This document shows, in pieces, positions 15,767 through 26,244 of a stretch of DNA of 64,000 bases. A model generated the notes under the pieces. It had not been told where the DNA came from and ran no database searches. It saw nothing but the letters and a program-made list of their open reading frames with translations. Source of the stretch: Pseudomonas sp. UBA4617 (lineage in GTDB: Bacteria > Pseudomonadota > Gammaproteobacteria > Pseudomonadales > Pseudomonadaceae); contig NZ_DGIR01000026.1 of assembly GCF_002386445.1 (NCBI RefSeq), forward strand, positions 1-64,000. The letters run 5' to 3'. The position numbers were made by a program, and so were the translations under genes. Each line of letters starts with the position of its first letter. Position 1 is the first letter of the stretch.

Positions 15767-17746
15767 GTGCAAACGCTCACCCGCACGCGCCAGGTAATCC
15801 GCGAACTGGTGCAGGCCAACGCATTCACTGAACTCAACCGCTTTTACGATAGCCTTGAAGGGCAATGGCGGCAGGCTCCGCCCGGTGAGTTCCCCGACTA
15901 CCTTGCAGCTATCGAAGGGCACTTGCTCGCCGACCTCGACTGCAACGGCGACCGTGCCCTGAGCCAGGTGCTCAGGGCCTGGACAGATGCTTGCCCCAAG
16001 GCTTATCACCCGCAGGTGGTAATGGGCTTGCACTGCTTTCAGCGCGCTTGCCAGGTGCAGGCCAGCGGCGGGCGCAACGCGGCGCGCTCGCTCGCCGTCG
16101 AGCAAATCTGCGAAACCGCGACCGCACACCTGCTACGGGCCATGGACCGCTCCACCCAGCCCGTGGCCGCAGCCATTGGCATGCTGCACATCAGTGCGCA
16201 ATTCGGTGAGCCCGGCTGGCTGGCCGAATTGTTCCAAGGTCAGCCGGCGCGCTTCCGGCCCAGTGCCCGTGCCGATGTCGAGGTGCAAGAGGCTGCGGCA
16301 CCGTTTCTGGTGAAGCATGGGCTGCTGCCTCTGGCCGAGCTGCCGCAAGCGTTGCCGGCATGCCTGGACAGGCGGGCCGACAGCGAAAGCAAGGATACCT
16401 GCCACTACTGGTTACGCCACGCGCTGGCCGCACGGCCCGGCTGCTTCGAAGCGATCCAGGCGTTGGCGTTGTACCTGCAGCCGCGCCGGGGTGCCAGCCT
16501 GGATGCGATCGAGTTGCTGGCCAATGGTCCGTTGTGCGAAGCGTGGGACGAGACATTGCGTAATGCGTTGCGCTGGATGCCTGTCGAAGACCGGCTGACA
16601 CTGCCACATGCCGATCAGCAGCAGGCTGTCGCCGAGTGGCAACAAGTGTTCGAAGCCTGGTCGCAGCGCCCGTTAAGGCCAAGGGAGCAAGCCATTCTGC
16701 TGGCCTGGCGTGGGGCGTTGCGCAGCCATGCGTTGCACGACCACGTTGGCGGCATGAGTGATATCGCCGCCAGCCTCGCGTGCCAGGCAGATCACGCTGC
16801 CATCCCGGCCATGGCCGAGCCATTTCGCTGTCTGGCGGAATTGGTACTGCTAGATGGCATGACAGATGAAAAGCAGCTGCTGCGTACGGCTATCGAGTAC
16901 TTGTGTGAGGGTCATTCGCATGCGGCGGCCTGCGCATTGCGTACCGCCGGGCACCGCTTCGGCCTGTGGGGCCTGCCGCGTTCTGCCGAGCAGGCCAGGG
17001 CCTGGGCGCAAATTGCGGTAAGGCGCCAGTGCGCCGGCCTGTCGCCGGGCTTCGGGGTGCTCGACGTGGCACGGCTGCTGTGGGCGGGCAACCGGCATGA
17101 GGTGGCCTGCTATCTGTATGAGCGGTGCGCCGAGCTGAATCTGCCAGGGGCTGCCCTTGCTTTGTACGAATTGCATCACGGCGAGCTGGGCGACACCCCT
17201 GAGCAATATCTGGATGACGAGGCGGCCAAGTACTGGCTGCAGCGTGCGGTGCAGGCTGGCAGCCAGCAAGCCAAGTACCACCTGGCCCGGTTGCGCATGG
17301 ATGGCGATGAAGACCTCAACGATCGCAGCGCCATGCTGGCGGTCCGGCAGCTGCTGGTTGATGCGCTGGGCAATGCGCAGACCAACGCACAAGCGCGGCT
17401 GCACCTGGGGATCCTGTTGCGTCGGTTTGGCGAGCCGCAGGAGCGGGCCGAAGCGGTGGCCTACCTGCTGAGCCTGGTCGAGCATCCTGAAGCCGGGATT
17501 GCCGGGCGGGCCAGTGCCGAGCTGGGGCTGGCCTGGATGCAAGGGCGCGGCACCCGCAAACAAAGCCGTTTTGCCGCCATCGAATGGGTGAACCGAGCCG
17601 CCACCTTGCAGCCGGATGATTCGGCCATTGGCGAAATACAGGCCAAGGTGCTCAATTCACGCAATCGGGTGAAGACGTTGTTCACCCAGTGCGGCGCGGC
17701 CTTGTTCCGCGGCACCCTGCATGCCAGCGAGTTGCCGCCCGGGTGA
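15767..17746 (+). CDS. Sel1/TPR-like repeat protein of unknown function
   Basis: About 659 residues if started at GTG 15767, which has GAGG nine bases upstream; an ATG at 15719 would add 16 residues without a clear ribosome site. It has no signal peptide and no membrane segment. The C-terminal third has Sel1-like helical repeats (AAKYWLQRAVQAGSQQAKYHLARLRMDGD, then a run ending GLAWMQGRG). The N-terminal part resembles the DUF4034-type proteins of Pseudomonas, a match I make from memory. Such repeat proteins usually bind other proteins. The gene stands alone; no partner is implied by its neighbours. Confidence 0.75.
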   Translation: MQTLTRTRQVIRELVQANAFTELNRFYDSLEGQWRQAPPGEFPDYLAAIEGHLLADLDCNGDRALSQVLRAWTDACPKAYHPQVVMGLHCFQRACQVQASGGRNAARSLAVEQICETATAHLLRAMDRSTQPVAAAIGMLHISAQFGEPGWLAELFQGQPARFRPSARADVEVQEAAAPFLVKHGLLPLAELPQALPACLDRRADSESKDTCHYWLRHALAARPGCFEAIQALALYLQPRRGASLDAIELLANGPLCEAWDETLRNALRWMPVEDRLTLPHADQQQAVAEWQQVFEAWSQRPLRPREQAILLAWRGALRSHALHDHVGGMSDIAASLACQADHAAIPAMAEPFRCLAELVLLDGMTDEKQLLRTAIEYLCEGHSHAAACALRTAGHRFGLWGLPRSAEQARAWAQIAVRRQCAGLSPGFGVLDVARLLWAGNRHEVACYLYERCAELNLPGAALALYELHHGELGDTPEQYLDDEAAKYWLQRAVQAGSQQAKYHLARLRMDGDEDLNDRSAMLAVRQLLVDALGNAQTNAQARLHLGILLRRFGEPQERAEAVAYLLSLVEHPEAGIAGRASAELGLAWMQGRGTRKQSRFAAIEWVNRAATLQPDDSAIGEIQAKVLNSRNRVKTLFTQCGAALFRGTLHASELPPG

Positions 17747-17769
17747 ATGTGGAGGCGGCCTGGAGGGAT

Positions 17770-18123
17770 TCAGGCGCGCACATAGACCCAGGCAGTGAGC
17801 CCCGACGCGAGGGTGACCGCGATGCGCTTGTAGTCGGCAACTTCATAGCGGTCGGCAGCCGCCAGCTCTTCTTCGTTGATCTGGAAAACCATGCCGGCCA
17901 CGCTGTCGTCGGCCTGGTTGCTGGGGGAGACGATGGGATGGTGGGACTTGCCGCTGGTCGCCAACACGGCCGGGTCGGTTATCTCGACCCAGTCCTGGCG
18001 ATAGCCGGGCATCCGGTCGGCCTGGCCGGTCAGCTCACGGCCGAAGTTGGCCAGTTGCACGGCCTTGTCCTGCAAGGTGCCGTATGAGAACAGCAGTACC
18101 GGGTAGGCATCGGAAGGCTGCAT
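17770..18123 (-). CDS. gamma-glutamylcyclotransferase-fold (GGCT/AIG2) protein
   Basis: A 117-residue protein with the family signature LLFSYGTLQDK near the N-terminus, then a small beta-barrel ending EVADYKRIAVTLASGLTAWVYV. A Glu is the catalytic base in active members; the acidic patch NEEELAAADRYE is near the expected place, but I cannot assign the residue with certainty. The substrate is unknown. It follows ubiK with no gap on the same strand, so they share a transcript. A different GGCT-fold protein, ChaC, is at 43492. Confidence 0.82.
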   Translation of the reverse strand: MQPSDAYPVLLFSYGTLQDKAVQLANFGRELTGQADRMPGYRQDWVEITDPAVLATSGKSHHPIVSPSNQADDSVAGMVFQINEEELAAADRYEVADYKRIAVTLASGLTAWVYVRA

Positions 18124-18390
18124 TCACTTGTCCTGTGATGTCGGGGTCAGCCGCGCTTCCAGCTCGGCTACTTGTTGTTCCAGGGCTTCGAGGCGGGCAC
18201 GGGTGCGCGCCAGCACAACCATCTGGCTGTCGAATTCATCGCGGCTGACCAGGTCCAGCTTGCTGAAGGCACCTTGCATCAGCACCTTGAACTGGCTTTC
18301 CAGTTCGGCACGGGGCTGGGTGGTATCGCTGCTGAACAGGCGCGAGGCCTGGTCGCTCAGGGCGTCGAGGAGGGCTTTTGGCGCGAGCAT
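18124..18390 (-). CDS. ubiK: ubiquinone biosynthesis accessory factor UbiK (YqiC/BMFP family)
   Basis: An 88-residue protein beginning MLAPKALLDALSDQASRLF, with an amphipathic N-terminus and a C-terminal coiled coil (LARTRARLEALEQQVAELEARL). UbiK proteins assist ubiquinone assembly with UbiJ, and their coiled coil trimerises. A GTG start 15 bp upstream is possible, but the family normally begins at MLAPK. It is divergent from glnK across a 400-bp control region and directly followed by the GGCT-fold gene. Other ubiquinone genes (ubiD, ubiH, ubiI) are elsewhere in the window. Confidence 0.88.
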   Translation of the reverse strand: MLAPKALLDALSDQASRLFSSDTTQPRAELESQFKVLMQGAFSKLDLVSRDEFDSQMVVLARTRARLEALEQQVAELEARLTPTSQDK

Positions 18391-18524
18391 GGTTCGGCTG
18401 TCCACTGGTACTGGGAAATGGCCCGCAGTGTATCACGCACCTACCTCGCCTTTAGAGTGCGCATTGTTCGCTTCCACAGGAGCGCGTGGTTGCACACATT
18501 TCGAGCAATATGCCGGGCTGTCGC

Positions 18525-18539
18525 GCCCCAGGTTGGTGC
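18525..18539 (+). promoter_or_regulatory. candidate NtrC enhancer site
   Basis: GCCCC-N5-GGTGC matches the NtrC dyad GCACC-N5-GGTGC with one mismatch. It lies about 90 bp upstream of the -24 element at 18616, a normal enhancer distance. Confidence 0.5.
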
Positions 18540-18580
18540 GTGTATCCCGTGCTGGCGACTGGCCAATCACGCTTCACTGA

Positions 18581-19129
<549 letters not shown>

Positions 19130-19175
19130 CAGCAAAAAAAGCCTCACCAAACCCAACGCCCCAGGAGAAAACAAC

Positions 19176-20507
19176 ATGACTCTGCGTAAAATCGCAGGGC
19201 TAGGAGCCCTATTGTCCCTCGTCATGCCCGGGCTTGCCCTGGCAGAGGAAGCTGCCCCAGCGCTGAACTCCGGCGACACCGCCTGGATGCTGACCGCAAC
19301 GGCGCTGGTGCTGTTCATGACCATCCCAGGCCTGGCCTTGTTCTATGGCGGCATGGTGCGCTCCAAGAACGTGCTGTCGGTGATGATGCAATGCTTTGCA
19401 ATCACTGGCCTGATGAGCATTCTGTGGGTCGTCTACGGCTACAGCATGGCCTTCGATACCACCGGTATGGAAAAGGGCGTGCTCAACTTCAATTCCTTCG
19501 TCGGTGGCTTCTCCAAGGCGTTCCTCAGCGGCGTCACGCCCGGTAACCTGACCTCGGCCACCGCGCTGTTCCCCGAGGCGGTGTTCATCACCTTCCAGAT
19601 GACCTTCGCCATCATCACCCCGGCGCTGATCGTCGGTGCCTTTGCCGAGCGCATGAAGTTCTCCGCGATGCTGGTGTTCATGGGCATCTGGTTCACCCTG
19701 GTCTACGCGCCGATCGCCCACATGGTGTGGAGCGGTGACGGTGCGCTGATGTGGGACTGGGGCGTACTGGACTTCGCTGGCGGCACCGTGGTGCACATCA
19801 ACGCCGGTGTCGCTGGCCTGGTCTGCTGCCTGGTGCTGGGCAAGCGCAAGGGCTACCCGACCACCCCGATGGCTCCGCACAACCTGGGCTACACCCTTGT
19901 CGGCGCGGCGATGCTGTGGGTTGGCTGGTTCGGCTTCAACGCAGGTTCTGCCGCTGCCGCCAACGGTACTGCGGGCATGGCCATGCTGGTGACTCAGATC
20001 GCAACTGCCGCCGCTGCACTGAGCTGGATGTTCGCCGAGTGGGTTGGCCACGGCAAACCGAGTGCCCTGGGTATCGCCTCGGGCGTGGTCGCCGGCCTGG
20101 TCGCGATTACCCCGGCTGCCGGTACCGTCGGCCCGATGGGTGCCCTGGTGATCGGCCTGGCCGCTGGTGTGATCTGCTACTTCTGCGCCACCAGCCTGAA
20201 ACGCAAGCTGGGCTATGACGACTCGCTGGATGCCTTCGGCGTGCACGGCATCGGCGGTATCGTCGGCGCCATTCTCACCGGTGTGTTCGCTGCCCCGGCA
20301 CTGGGTGGCTTCGGTACCGTGACCGACATCGGCATGCAGGTCTGGATCCAGGCCAAAGGTGTGATCCTGACCGTGCTCTACACCGCCATCGTCACCTATG
20401 TGATTCTCAAGGTGCTGGACCTGGTGATGGGCCTGCGGGTCAATGAAGAAGAAGAGTCGGTCGGCCTCGACCTGGCTCAGCACAACGAACGCGGCTACAA
20501 CCTGTAA
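19176..20507 (+). CDS. amtB: ammonium transporter AmtB
   Basis: A 443-residue Amt/Rh channel protein. A cleavable signal peptide (MTLRKIAGLGALLSLVMPG, then LALAEEAAPA) precedes eleven membrane helices. Conserved stretches include FYGGMVRSKN, DFAGGTVVHINAGVAGL (first pore His) and DAFGVHGIGGIVGAILTG (second pore His). It imports ammonium across the inner membrane and is gated by GlnK, encoded directly upstream. GGAG lies before the start. A strong terminator at 20529 closes the unit. Confidence 0.97.
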   Translation: MTLRKIAGLGALLSLVMPGLALAEEAAPALNSGDTAWMLTATALVLFMTIPGLALFYGGMVRSKNVLSVMMQCFAITGLMSILWVVYGYSMAFDTTGMEKGVLNFNSFVGGFSKAFLSGVTPGNLTSATALFPEAVFITFQMTFAIITPALIVGAFAERMKFSAMLVFMGIWFTLVYAPIAHMVWSGDGALMWDWGVLDFAGGTVVHINAGVAGLVCCLVLGKRKGYPTTPMAPHNLGYTLVGAAMLWVGWFGFNAGSAAAANGTAGMAMLVTQIATAAAALSWMFAEWVGHGKPSALGIASGVVAGLVAITPAAGTVGPMGALVIGLAAGVICYFCATSLKRKLGYDDSLDAFGVHGIGGIVGAILTGVFAAPALGGFGTVTDIGMQVWIQAKGVILTVLYTAIVTYVILKVLDLVMGLRVNEEEESVGLDLAQHNERGYNL

Positions 20508-20528
20508 CCGCGGCGCGGTAAAAAACTT

Positions 20529-20552
20529 GCCCGGCTTGCCGGGCATTTTTTT
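20529..20552 (+). terminator. terminator of glnK-amtB
   Basis: Stem GCCCGGC-TT-GCCGGGC is followed by seven T residues, 22 bp past the amtB stop. Confidence 0.93.
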
Positions 20553-20669
20553 GCCAGATTTTTAGCATTTCGCGTTCGGCAAACGGTTTATTCGGTACGT
20601 TTGCGACGTGGGCATAAAACTTACAAAACGTAGAGCGTTCAGGGTGCTTTGCTTTTTCTTCTGGCGCGC

Positions 20670-20675
20670 TAGAAT
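20670..20675 (+). promoter_or_regulatory. candidate -10 element for sutA
   Basis: TAGAAT stands 260 bp before the sutA start, in the 383-bp gap after the amtB terminator. The -35 position has only a weak match. If used, sutA has an unusually long leader. I see no other gene in the gap. Confidence 0.35.
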
Positions 20676-20935
20676 GCGCGCCGAAGGGTGTTTGACTGTT
20701 GTCCGCACGCTTCGCCAGCCTTTGCTAGGCTTGCCAATAGCGAGTGGCCAGCAGGGGCTTATGGATTTGTCAGGTCCTGCCAGGAGCAGGGTCTGCTGGG
20801 TACCGCCTCCCATCAGGAGCGCCGGCCCTAGGGCAGTGGCCTTACCACGGCCAGTTGAATTTTCACTGGTGGCTGCCGGTCTACGGCTGCACTGGTCTAT
20901 AACTAACCTGCTTTTCGCAAGTCATGAGGTAGAAC

Positions 20936-21265
20936 ATGAGCGACGACGATCTGGAAAATGATGACCTCGAAGTAGGCGACGAAGACGAGGCTGACGAGGG
21001 CCTCGAAGCAGCGGCTGATGAAGTCGCCGAAGATGCCGGCGATGATGACAGCAGCCCGGCACCCACTGCCAAGGGCAAGTCCAAGGCGGCTGTCTCGGTA
21101 GACGAGATGCCGAGCATGGAAGCCAAGCAGAAGGAACGTGATGCCCTGGCCAAGGCCATGGAAGAGTTCCTCGCTCGCGGCGGCAAGGTTCAGGAAGTCG
21201 AGGCCAACGTTGTCGCCGACCCACCCAAGAAGCCGGACAACAAGTACGGCAGCCGCCCTATCTGA
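20936..21265 (+). CDS. sutA: RNA polymerase-binding regulator SutA
   Basis: A 109-residue, very acidic protein. The first 40 residues are mostly Asp and Glu (DDDLENDDLEVGDEDEADEG), followed by a helix (MEAKQKERDALAKAMEEFLARGG) and a basic tail ending NKYGSRPI. Together with its position after amtB, this matches SutA, which binds RNA polymerase and helps slow-growing Pseudomonas cells transcribe ribosomal and maintenance genes. Both termini are expected to be disordered. GAGGT precedes the ATG. It is monocistronic, with a terminator after it. Confidence 0.9.
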   Translation: MSDDDLENDDLEVGDEDEADEGLEAAADEVAEDAGDDDSSPAPTAKGKSKAAVSVDEMPSMEAKQKERDALAKAMEEFLARGGKVQEVEANVVADPPKKPDNKYGSRPI

Positions 21266-21278
21266 GTGGCTGATCGTC

Positions 21279-21308
21279 AAAAGGCCCGCCGTCGCTGCGG
21301 GCTTTTTT
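21279..21308. terminator. bidirectional terminator between sutA and the HAD gene
   Basis: AAAA, stem GCCCGC / GCGGGC and TTTTTT form a hairpin with A- and T-tracts on opposite sides, suited to end both convergent transcripts. Confidence 0.85.
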
Positions 21309-21374
21309 GTGCCAGTTGTACAGGCCAGGCCTGTGCGGCCCTGGAGACGACCATGAGGAGCCGCAGAGAATCTG

Positions 21375-22070
21375 TCAGCGCCAGCGCGCGAGCACGTCAG
21401 GTAGCTGCGACAGCCGCTGGATCTCGGCATCCGGTGCCTGTTCACCGGCCCAGGCCTTGCCCTGCGGGTTGAACCATACCGCCCGCAGCCCGGCGCGCTG
21501 GGCGCCGGCGATATCGTCGCCGGGGTGATCGCCGATGTGCACGGCGGCACTGGCGTCCACTTCACCGCGGCGCAGCGCCTCCAGGAAGGGTGCCGGGTCG
21601 GGCTTGCCGATGCCGAGGTCTTCGGCACACAGGGCAAAGCGGAAGTAATCGGCCAGGCCCAGCCGGCTCACGTCGGCATTGCCGTTGGTGACCACGCCCA
21701 AGGTGTAGTGGTGGCGCAGGATCTCCAGCACCGGCTGCACCTCCGGGAAAATCTCCACTTGGTGGCGGGCATGCAGGAATACTTCGAAGCCTTCGTTGGC
21801 CAGTTCCTGCGCATGTTTTTCGCTGTAGCCGACTTCTTCCAGGGCATGGAACAGCACGCGTCGGCGCAGGGCGCTGATGCGGTGTTTCAGACCGGGTTCG
21901 GCCTGCACCAGGCGCTCACGAATGGCGAACAGGTGCTCCACCGGCACGCCTCCGAGGATTGGGGCGTTGGCTTCGAGCCAATCGCGCAGCACCACTTCCG
22001 CGCTGGCAATTACCGGCGCGGTATCCCACAAGGTGTCGTCGAGGTCGAAGGTGATCAGCTTGATGCTCAT
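21375..22070 (-). CDS. HAD-family phosphatase (YigB-like)
   Basis: A 231-residue haloacid dehalogenase-fold hydrolase. Motif I is [14 protein letters not shown] (nucleophile Asp9), motif II lies in GVVTNGN, and motif III/IV are [12 protein letters not shown] and [17 protein letters not shown]. The helical cap is C1-type. YigB homologues dephosphorylate a flavin precursor (5-amino-6-ribitylamino-uracil phosphate) or FMN, but HAD specificity cannot be read from motifs. The start overlaps the xerC stop by 4 bp, so it is the last gene of the lptM-lysA-dapF-DUF484-xerC operon. Confidence 0.9.
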   Translation of the reverse strand: MSIKLITFDLDDTLWDTAPVIASAEVVLRDWLEANAPILGGVPVEHLFAIRERLVQAEPGLKHRISALRRRVLFHALEEVGYSEKHAQELANEGFEVFLHARHQVEIFPEVQPVLEILRHHYTLGVVTNGNADVSRLGLADYFRFALCAEDLGIGKPDPAPFLEALRRGEVDASAAVHIGDHPGDDIAGAQRAGLRAVWFNPQGKAWAGEQAPDAEIQRLSQLPDVLARWR

Positions 22071-22966
22071 GAGTCTGTGCCTTTGCTGCGTTTGGCCCGA
22101 GGGTGGGCGCTGTCGTACACCGCGGCCAGGTGCTGGAAGTCCAGGTGGGTGTAGATCTGTGTGGTGCCGATGTCGGCATGGCCGAGCATCTCCTGCACCG
22201 CGCGCAGGTCCTGGGACGATTCCAGCACATGGCTGGCGAAGGAATGGCGAAGCATGTGGGGGTGCAGGTGCTGGCCCAACTCGCGCTCGCCAGCCACCTT
22301 CACCCGTTGCTGGACCGCCCTTGGGCTGATGCGGTTGCCCTGGCGGGTAATGAACACCGCGCGGTCGCGCGGGTTGCCGAGGCCGCGCAGGCGGTACCAG
22401 GCCTGCAGCGCTTCACGGGCCTTGCGACCTACTGGCAATACGCGCGTCTTGCTGCCCTTGCCCAGCACCTGTACCAGGCCGGCAGCGAGGTCGAGGTGGT
22501 CGAGGTCGAGGTTGGTCAGCTCGGACAGGCGCAGGCCCGATGAATAGAACAGTTCGAGCATGGCCTGGTCACGGCGAGCGATGAAATCGTCATCGACGCC
22601 ACCATCCAGCAGCTGCAGGGCGCGGTCGGTGTCCAGGACCTTGGGCAGCCGGCGCTCGCCCTTGGGCGCGCTCAGGCCGCTGGCCGGGTCATGCTGGCAC
22701 AGGCCCTCGCGGTTGAGATAGCGGTACAGGCCGCGCACCGCCGACAACAGCCGCGCCAGGCTGCGCGAGGACTGGCCATGATGGTGCTGGCGAGCGATCA
22801 GCTGGCGTAGCTGCTGGATCTGCAGCGCTTGCCAGCCGGCAATGCCATGTTCCTTGCAGTAGGCGACAACCTTGTCCAGGTCGCGACGGTAGCCCAGCAG
22901 GGTATGCTCGGAAACCTGGCGCTCATTGCGCAGGTGTGCGCAATAAGCCTCCAGCTGGCGTTCCAT
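22067..22966 (-). CDS. xerC: tyrosine recombinase XerC
   Basis: A 299-residue site-specific recombinase. The N-terminal SAM-like core-binding domain (to about 100) is followed by the catalytic domain with Arg in [14 protein letters not shown], the HxxR box [13 protein letters not shown], and His plus nucleophile Tyr in [15 protein letters not shown]. With XerD it resolves chromosome dimers at dif during division. It overlaps DUF484 upstream by one base and the HAD gene downstream by four, the conserved dapF-DUF484-xerC order of gammaproteobacteria. It is a housekeeping gene, not an integrase of a mobile element. Confidence 0.95.
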   Translation of the reverse strand: MERQLEAYCAHLRNERQVSEHTLLGYRRDLDKVVAYCKEHGIAGWQALQIQQLRQLIARQHHHGQSSRSLARLLSAVRGLYRYLNREGLCQHDPASGLSAPKGERRLPKVLDTDRALQLLDGGVDDDFIARRDQAMLELFYSSGLRLSELTNLDLDHLDLAAGLVQVLGKGSKTRVLPVGRKAREALQAWYRLRGLGNPRDRAVFITRQGNRISPRAVQQRVKVAGERELGQHLHPHMLRHSFASHVLESSQDLRAVQEMLGHADIGTTQIYTHLDFQHLAAVYDSAHPRAKRSKGTDS

Positions 22967-23676
22967 CAGCGCACCGGGCGCAGGGTCTGGGTAACGCGCG
23001 GTACAACGCGGCCAAGTACCTCGGCGATATAGCCGAGGAACAGGGTGCCGACGCTGCTCTTGTAGTGCTGCGGGTCGCGGCTGCCGATCGCCAGCACGCC
23101 GTGCAGGCCTTGATATTCCAGGGCAGCCACCGCGCTGGAGCCAACCTCTCGGCGCTGCTCTTCGCCAAACAGGAATGCCAGCTCGTGCTCGCGCAGGTTG
23201 CCGCTGACGGTCTTGCCGCCGCCCAGTAGGGCGCCGATGGCCTGCTGCGCTTCGGCATTGCTGACCCAGCGCCCGACCGGCGCAACGTTCTCCCCGAACA
23301 GGATCAGGCTGACGAAGGGCACCTGGAATTCCTGGCGCAGGCTGTCTTCGACCGCCATTACCACTTCCTCCAGGCTGCCGGCATCCAGCAGGTCGAGGAT
23401 CAGCCGACGGGTCTTGTCGAACAGCCGGTCATTGTCACGGGCCACATCCATCAGTTGTGACAGGCGATGGCGCATTTCGATGTTGCGGTCGCGCAACAGC
23501 TTGAGCTGGCGCTCGACCAGCGACACGCTGTCGCCGCGTTGGTGCGGGATGCGCTGTTCGATCAGCAGTTCGTCGTGCTCGGCGAAGAAAGTAGGGTGGG
23601 CGCGCAGGTAGGCGACAACCGCATCGGCATCGAGCTCGGCGGACTGCTTGGGTACAACCTTTGGCTGATCGGTCAT
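22966..23676 (-). CDS. DUF484-family protein
   Basis: A 236-residue protein with the DUF484 pattern: N-terminal [19 protein letters not shown], a central coiled coil ([20 protein letters not shown]) and a GAF-like C-terminal domain ([14 protein letters not shown] onward). Its function is unknown. It is always found between dapF and xerC in relatives, which suggests a role tied to that operon, but this is context only. The stop and the xerC start share one base. Confidence 0.9.
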   Translation of the reverse strand: MTDQPKVVPKQSAELDADAVVAYLRAHPTFFAEHDELLIEQRIPHQRGDSVSLVERQLKLLRDRNIEMRHRLSQLMDVARDNDRLFDKTRRLILDLLDAGSLEEVVMAVEDSLRQEFQVPFVSLILFGENVAPVGRWVSNAEAQQAIGALLGGGKTVSGNLREHELAFLFGEEQRREVGSSAVAALEYQGLHGVLAIGSRDPQHYKSSVGTLFLGYIAEVLGRVVPRVTQTLRPVR

Positions 23677-23689
23677 GGCGGTTACTCGC

Positions 23690-24520
23690 TTAGAGACGAA
23701 CCTGTCCTTCGTAGACGCGTACGGCTGGGCCGGTCATCAGCACAGGCTTGCCAGGGCCGGCCCATTCGATGTGCAGGCGGCCACCGGGCAGCTCGAGGGA
23801 CACCGGAGAGTCCATCCAGCCCTGGCTGATCGCCGCCACGGCAGCGGCGCAGGCGCCGGTGCCGCAGGCCTGGGTTTCGCCCGCGCCGCGTTCCCACACG
23901 CGCAGGTTGGCGCGGTGACGGTCGACAACCTGAAGGAAGCCGGCATTCACCCGCTGTGGGAAGCGTGGGTGGTTTTCGATTTTCGGCCCCAGCTGGTGCA
24001 CAGGGGCGCTACGCACGTCGTCGACCCGCAGCACGGCATGCGGGTTACCCATGGACAGGGCGGCGATCGGATACACCTGGCCGTCGACTTCCAGTGGGTA
24101 GCTCAGCGCCTGCTCGTCGGCGACGAACGGAATGTCCGCCGGGTTGAAGCGTGGCGGGCCCATGTCGACACTGACCTGGCCGTCGTTCTGCACGTCCAGT
24201 TCGATGATGCCGCTCTTGGTTTCCACGCGAATGCGCTTCTTCGCGGTCAGGCGCTTGTCCAGCACGAAGCGGGCGAAGCAGCGCGCACCGTTGCCGCACT
24301 GCTCGACCTCAGAGCCGTCGGCATTGAAGATGCGGTAGCGGAAGTCCACCTCCGGGTTGTTCGGCGCCTCGACGATCAGCAACTGGTCGAAACCGATGCC
24401 GGTATGGCGATCGCCCCATTGTTTGGCGTGCTTGGGCTGGATGTGCGCGTGCTGGCTGACCAGGTCGAGGACCATGAAGTCGTTGCCCAACCCATGCATC
24501 TTGGTAAAACGCAGCAGCAT
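23690..24520 (-). CDS. dapF: diaminopimelate epimerase DapF
   Basis: A 276-residue enzyme converting LL- to meso-diaminopimelate for lysine and peptidoglycan. The two catalytic cysteines are in [13 protein letters not shown] and [13 protein letters not shown], in the two mirrored halves of the protein. Start [15 protein letters not shown] is canonical. It begins 4 bp after the lysA stop, so the last two steps of lysine synthesis are co-transcribed. Confidence 0.97.
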   Translation of the reverse strand: MLLRFTKMHGLGNDFMVLDLVSQHAHIQPKHAKQWGDRHTGIGFDQLLIVEAPNNPEVDFRYRIFNADGSEVEQCGNGARCFARFVLDKRLTAKKRIRVETKSGIIELDVQNDGQVSVDMGPPRFNPADIPFVADEQALSYPLEVDGQVYPIAALSMGNPHAVLRVDDVRSAPVHQLGPKIENHPRFPQRVNAGFLQVVDRHRANLRVWERGAGETQACGTGACAAAVAAISQGWMDSPVSLELPGGRLHIEWAGPGKPVLMTGPAVRVYEGQVRL

Positions 24521-24524
24521 GGGC

Positions 24525-25772
24525 TTACTCCGGCAGCAGGCTTTCGCCAGCGTACAATTCGGCGATGGTCTCGCGGCGGCGAACTTCGAAGGCCTGGTCG
24601 CCGTCGACCAGGATTTCAGCGCAACGGCCGCGGGTGTTGTAGTTGGAACTCATGACAAAACCATAGGCGCCCGCAGACTGAACAGCCAGCAGATCGCCTT
24701 CGGCCAGGTTCAGCACACGGTCCTTGGCAAGGAAGTCACCGGTCTCGCAGATCGGCCCGACCAGGTCGTAGGCACGGCCTTCACCTTCACGTGGGATGAC
24801 CGCGCTGACGCCCATCCAGGCCTGGTACAGGGCCGGGCGGATCAGGTCGTTCATCGCCGCATCGACGATGGCGAAGTCCTTGTGTTCGGTGTGCTTGAGG
24901 TATTCCACGCGGGTCAGCAGCACGCCGGCATTGGCCACGATGTAGCGACCCGGTTCGAACACCAGGGCCAGGTCGCGGTCGCCGATGCGCTCGCGGATGG
25001 CTTTGATATAGTCGGCCACCAGGGGTGGCTGTTCATCGCGATAGCGCACACCGACACCGCCGCCCAGGTCCAGGTGGCGCAGGTGGATACCGCATTCGGC
25101 CAGGCGGTCGACCAGCACCAGCAGGCGGTCGAGGGCGTCGAGGAAAGGCTCGACGCTGGTCAGTTGCGAACCGATGTGGCAGTCGACCCCGACCACTTCC
25201 AGGTTCGGCAACTGCGCGGCGCGCACATAGATGGCCTCGGCGTCGGCGATGGCGATGCCGAACTTGTTTTCCTTGAGGCCCGTGGAGATGTACGGGTGGG
25301 TGCCGGCGTCGACGTCCGGGTTGACCCGCAGCGAGACCGGGGCAACCTTGCCCATTTCGGCGGCCACCACTTGCAGGCGTTCCAGCTCGTCGGTGGATTC
25401 GACGTTGAAACAGTGCACCCCGACTTCCAGGGCGCGGCGCATGTCCTCGCGGGTTTTGCCGACACCGGAGAACACCACGCGGTCAGCGCGGCCGCCAGCG
25501 GCCAGCACGCGCTCCAGCTCGCCGCCGGAGACGATATCGAAACCGGCGCCCAGGCGCGCCAGCACGTTCAGCACGCCCAGGTTGGAGTTGGCCTTGACCG
25601 CGAAGCACACCAGGTGCTCGGTGCCTTGCAGGGCGTCGGTGTAGCTGCGGTACTGGGCCTCGATGTGGGCACGCGAATACACGTAGGTGGGAGTGCCGTA
25701 ACGTTCGGCGATGGCCGACAGGCCCACGCCCTCCGCGAACAGCTCGCCGTCGCGGTAGTTGAAAGCGTTCAT
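24525..25772 (-). CDS. lysA: diaminopimelate decarboxylase LysA
   Basis: A 415-residue PLP-dependent fold type III decarboxylase making lysine from meso-diaminopimelate. The PLP lysine is in [11 protein letters not shown], the phosphate-binding glycines are in [12 protein letters not shown], and the C-terminal active-site segment is [14 protein letters not shown] followed by [15 protein letters not shown]. It follows lptM after 9 bp and precedes dapF by 4 bp. All neighbouring starts are tightly spaced, consistent with one operon read leftward. Confidence 0.97.
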   Translation of the reverse strand: MNAFNYRDGELFAEGVGLSAIAERYGTPTYVYSRAHIEAQYRSYTDALQGTEHLVCFAVKANSNLGVLNVLARLGAGFDIVSGGELERVLAAGGRADRVVFSGVGKTREDMRRALEVGVHCFNVESTDELERLQVVAAEMGKVAPVSLRVNPDVDAGTHPYISTGLKENKFGIAIADAEAIYVRAAQLPNLEVVGVDCHIGSQLTSVEPFLDALDRLLVLVDRLAECGIHLRHLDLGGGVGVRYRDEQPPLVADYIKAIRERIGDRDLALVFEPGRYIVANAGVLLTRVEYLKHTEHKDFAIVDAAMNDLIRPALYQAWMGVSAVIPREGEGRAYDLVGPICETGDFLAKDRVLNLAEGDLLAVQSAGAYGFVMSSNYNTRGRCAEILVDGDQAFEVRRRETIAELYAGESLLPE

Positions 25773-25781
25773 CTGGTTTCC

Positions 25782-25994
25782 TTACTGCGCTGGCAACTGC
25801 TCGGGCTCGGACTGCAGCTCGGGCTGCTGTTCCTGCGTCGTGGCCGGCTTGGCTTTTGGCGAGTGCTGGTGCGACTTGTGCGCTTTGCCGTTATCGCCGT
25901 CTTCAGGCAGGTACAGTGGACCTTTCTGGCCGCAGGCCGAAACGAGGCAGGCAACAGCGACCAGCGCCGCGAAGGAGGAAATCAGGCGCTTCAT
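25782..25994 (-). CDS. lptM: small lipoprotein LptM (YifL-like)
   Basis: A 70-residue lipoprotein. The signal peptide MKRLISSFAALVAVACLVSAC ends in a lipobox (VSAC, Cys21) and is followed by the signature GQKGPLYLPED. The tail is rich in Pro, Gln and Glu. LptM homologues help the LptD outer-membrane translocon mature. AAGGATTTCACCC precedes the ATG. It is the first gene of the lysA operon, an arrangement common in gammaproteobacteria. The downstream tail is low-complexity and probably unfolded. Confidence 0.9.
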   Translation of the reverse strand: MKRLISSFAALVAVACLVSACGQKGPLYLPEDGDNGKAHKSHQHSPKAKPATTQEQQPELQSEPEQLPAQ

Positions 25995-26029
25995 GGGTGA
26001 AATCCTTAGAAATTTGCAGTATTGCGCCG

Positions 26030-26035
26030 AGTATA
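26030..26035 (-). promoter_or_regulatory. candidate -10 element of the lptM-lysA operon
   Basis: TATACT on the minus strand, with an upstream CGG, lies about 36 bp before the lptM start. The -35 region is weak. Confidence 0.45.
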
Positions 26036-26244
26036 CCGAGCGACCGACGGCTTGCCTATGCAAGGGCAGGCCCGCCGGGCGGGCTATTCTTGGCGCTTGC
26101 AGCGGCCCGTTCCCAATCCTGCAGGCACTGCGCAGGCTTCGAGTTCGCGCCGCTGCAGGCAATGGGTAAAACTTTGCATTCGGCGGCAAGCGCCCGTATC
26201 TTGCCCGGCATGCCAGTAACGCAGCCAATTTCGAGGTTCCTGTA

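Noticed and set aside
19209..20546. 445-residue frame antisense to amtB
   Set aside because: No recognisable domain, runs through the terminator, and mirrors a transporter with strong codon bias.
22067..22966. Integrase marking a genomic island
   Set aside because: It is XerC in its conserved dapF-DUF484-xerC operon; no attachment repeats or foreign genes are nearby.
24357..26000. 547-residue frame opposite dapF, lysA and lptM
   Set aside because: Spans three genuine genes on the other strand and has no coherent domain.
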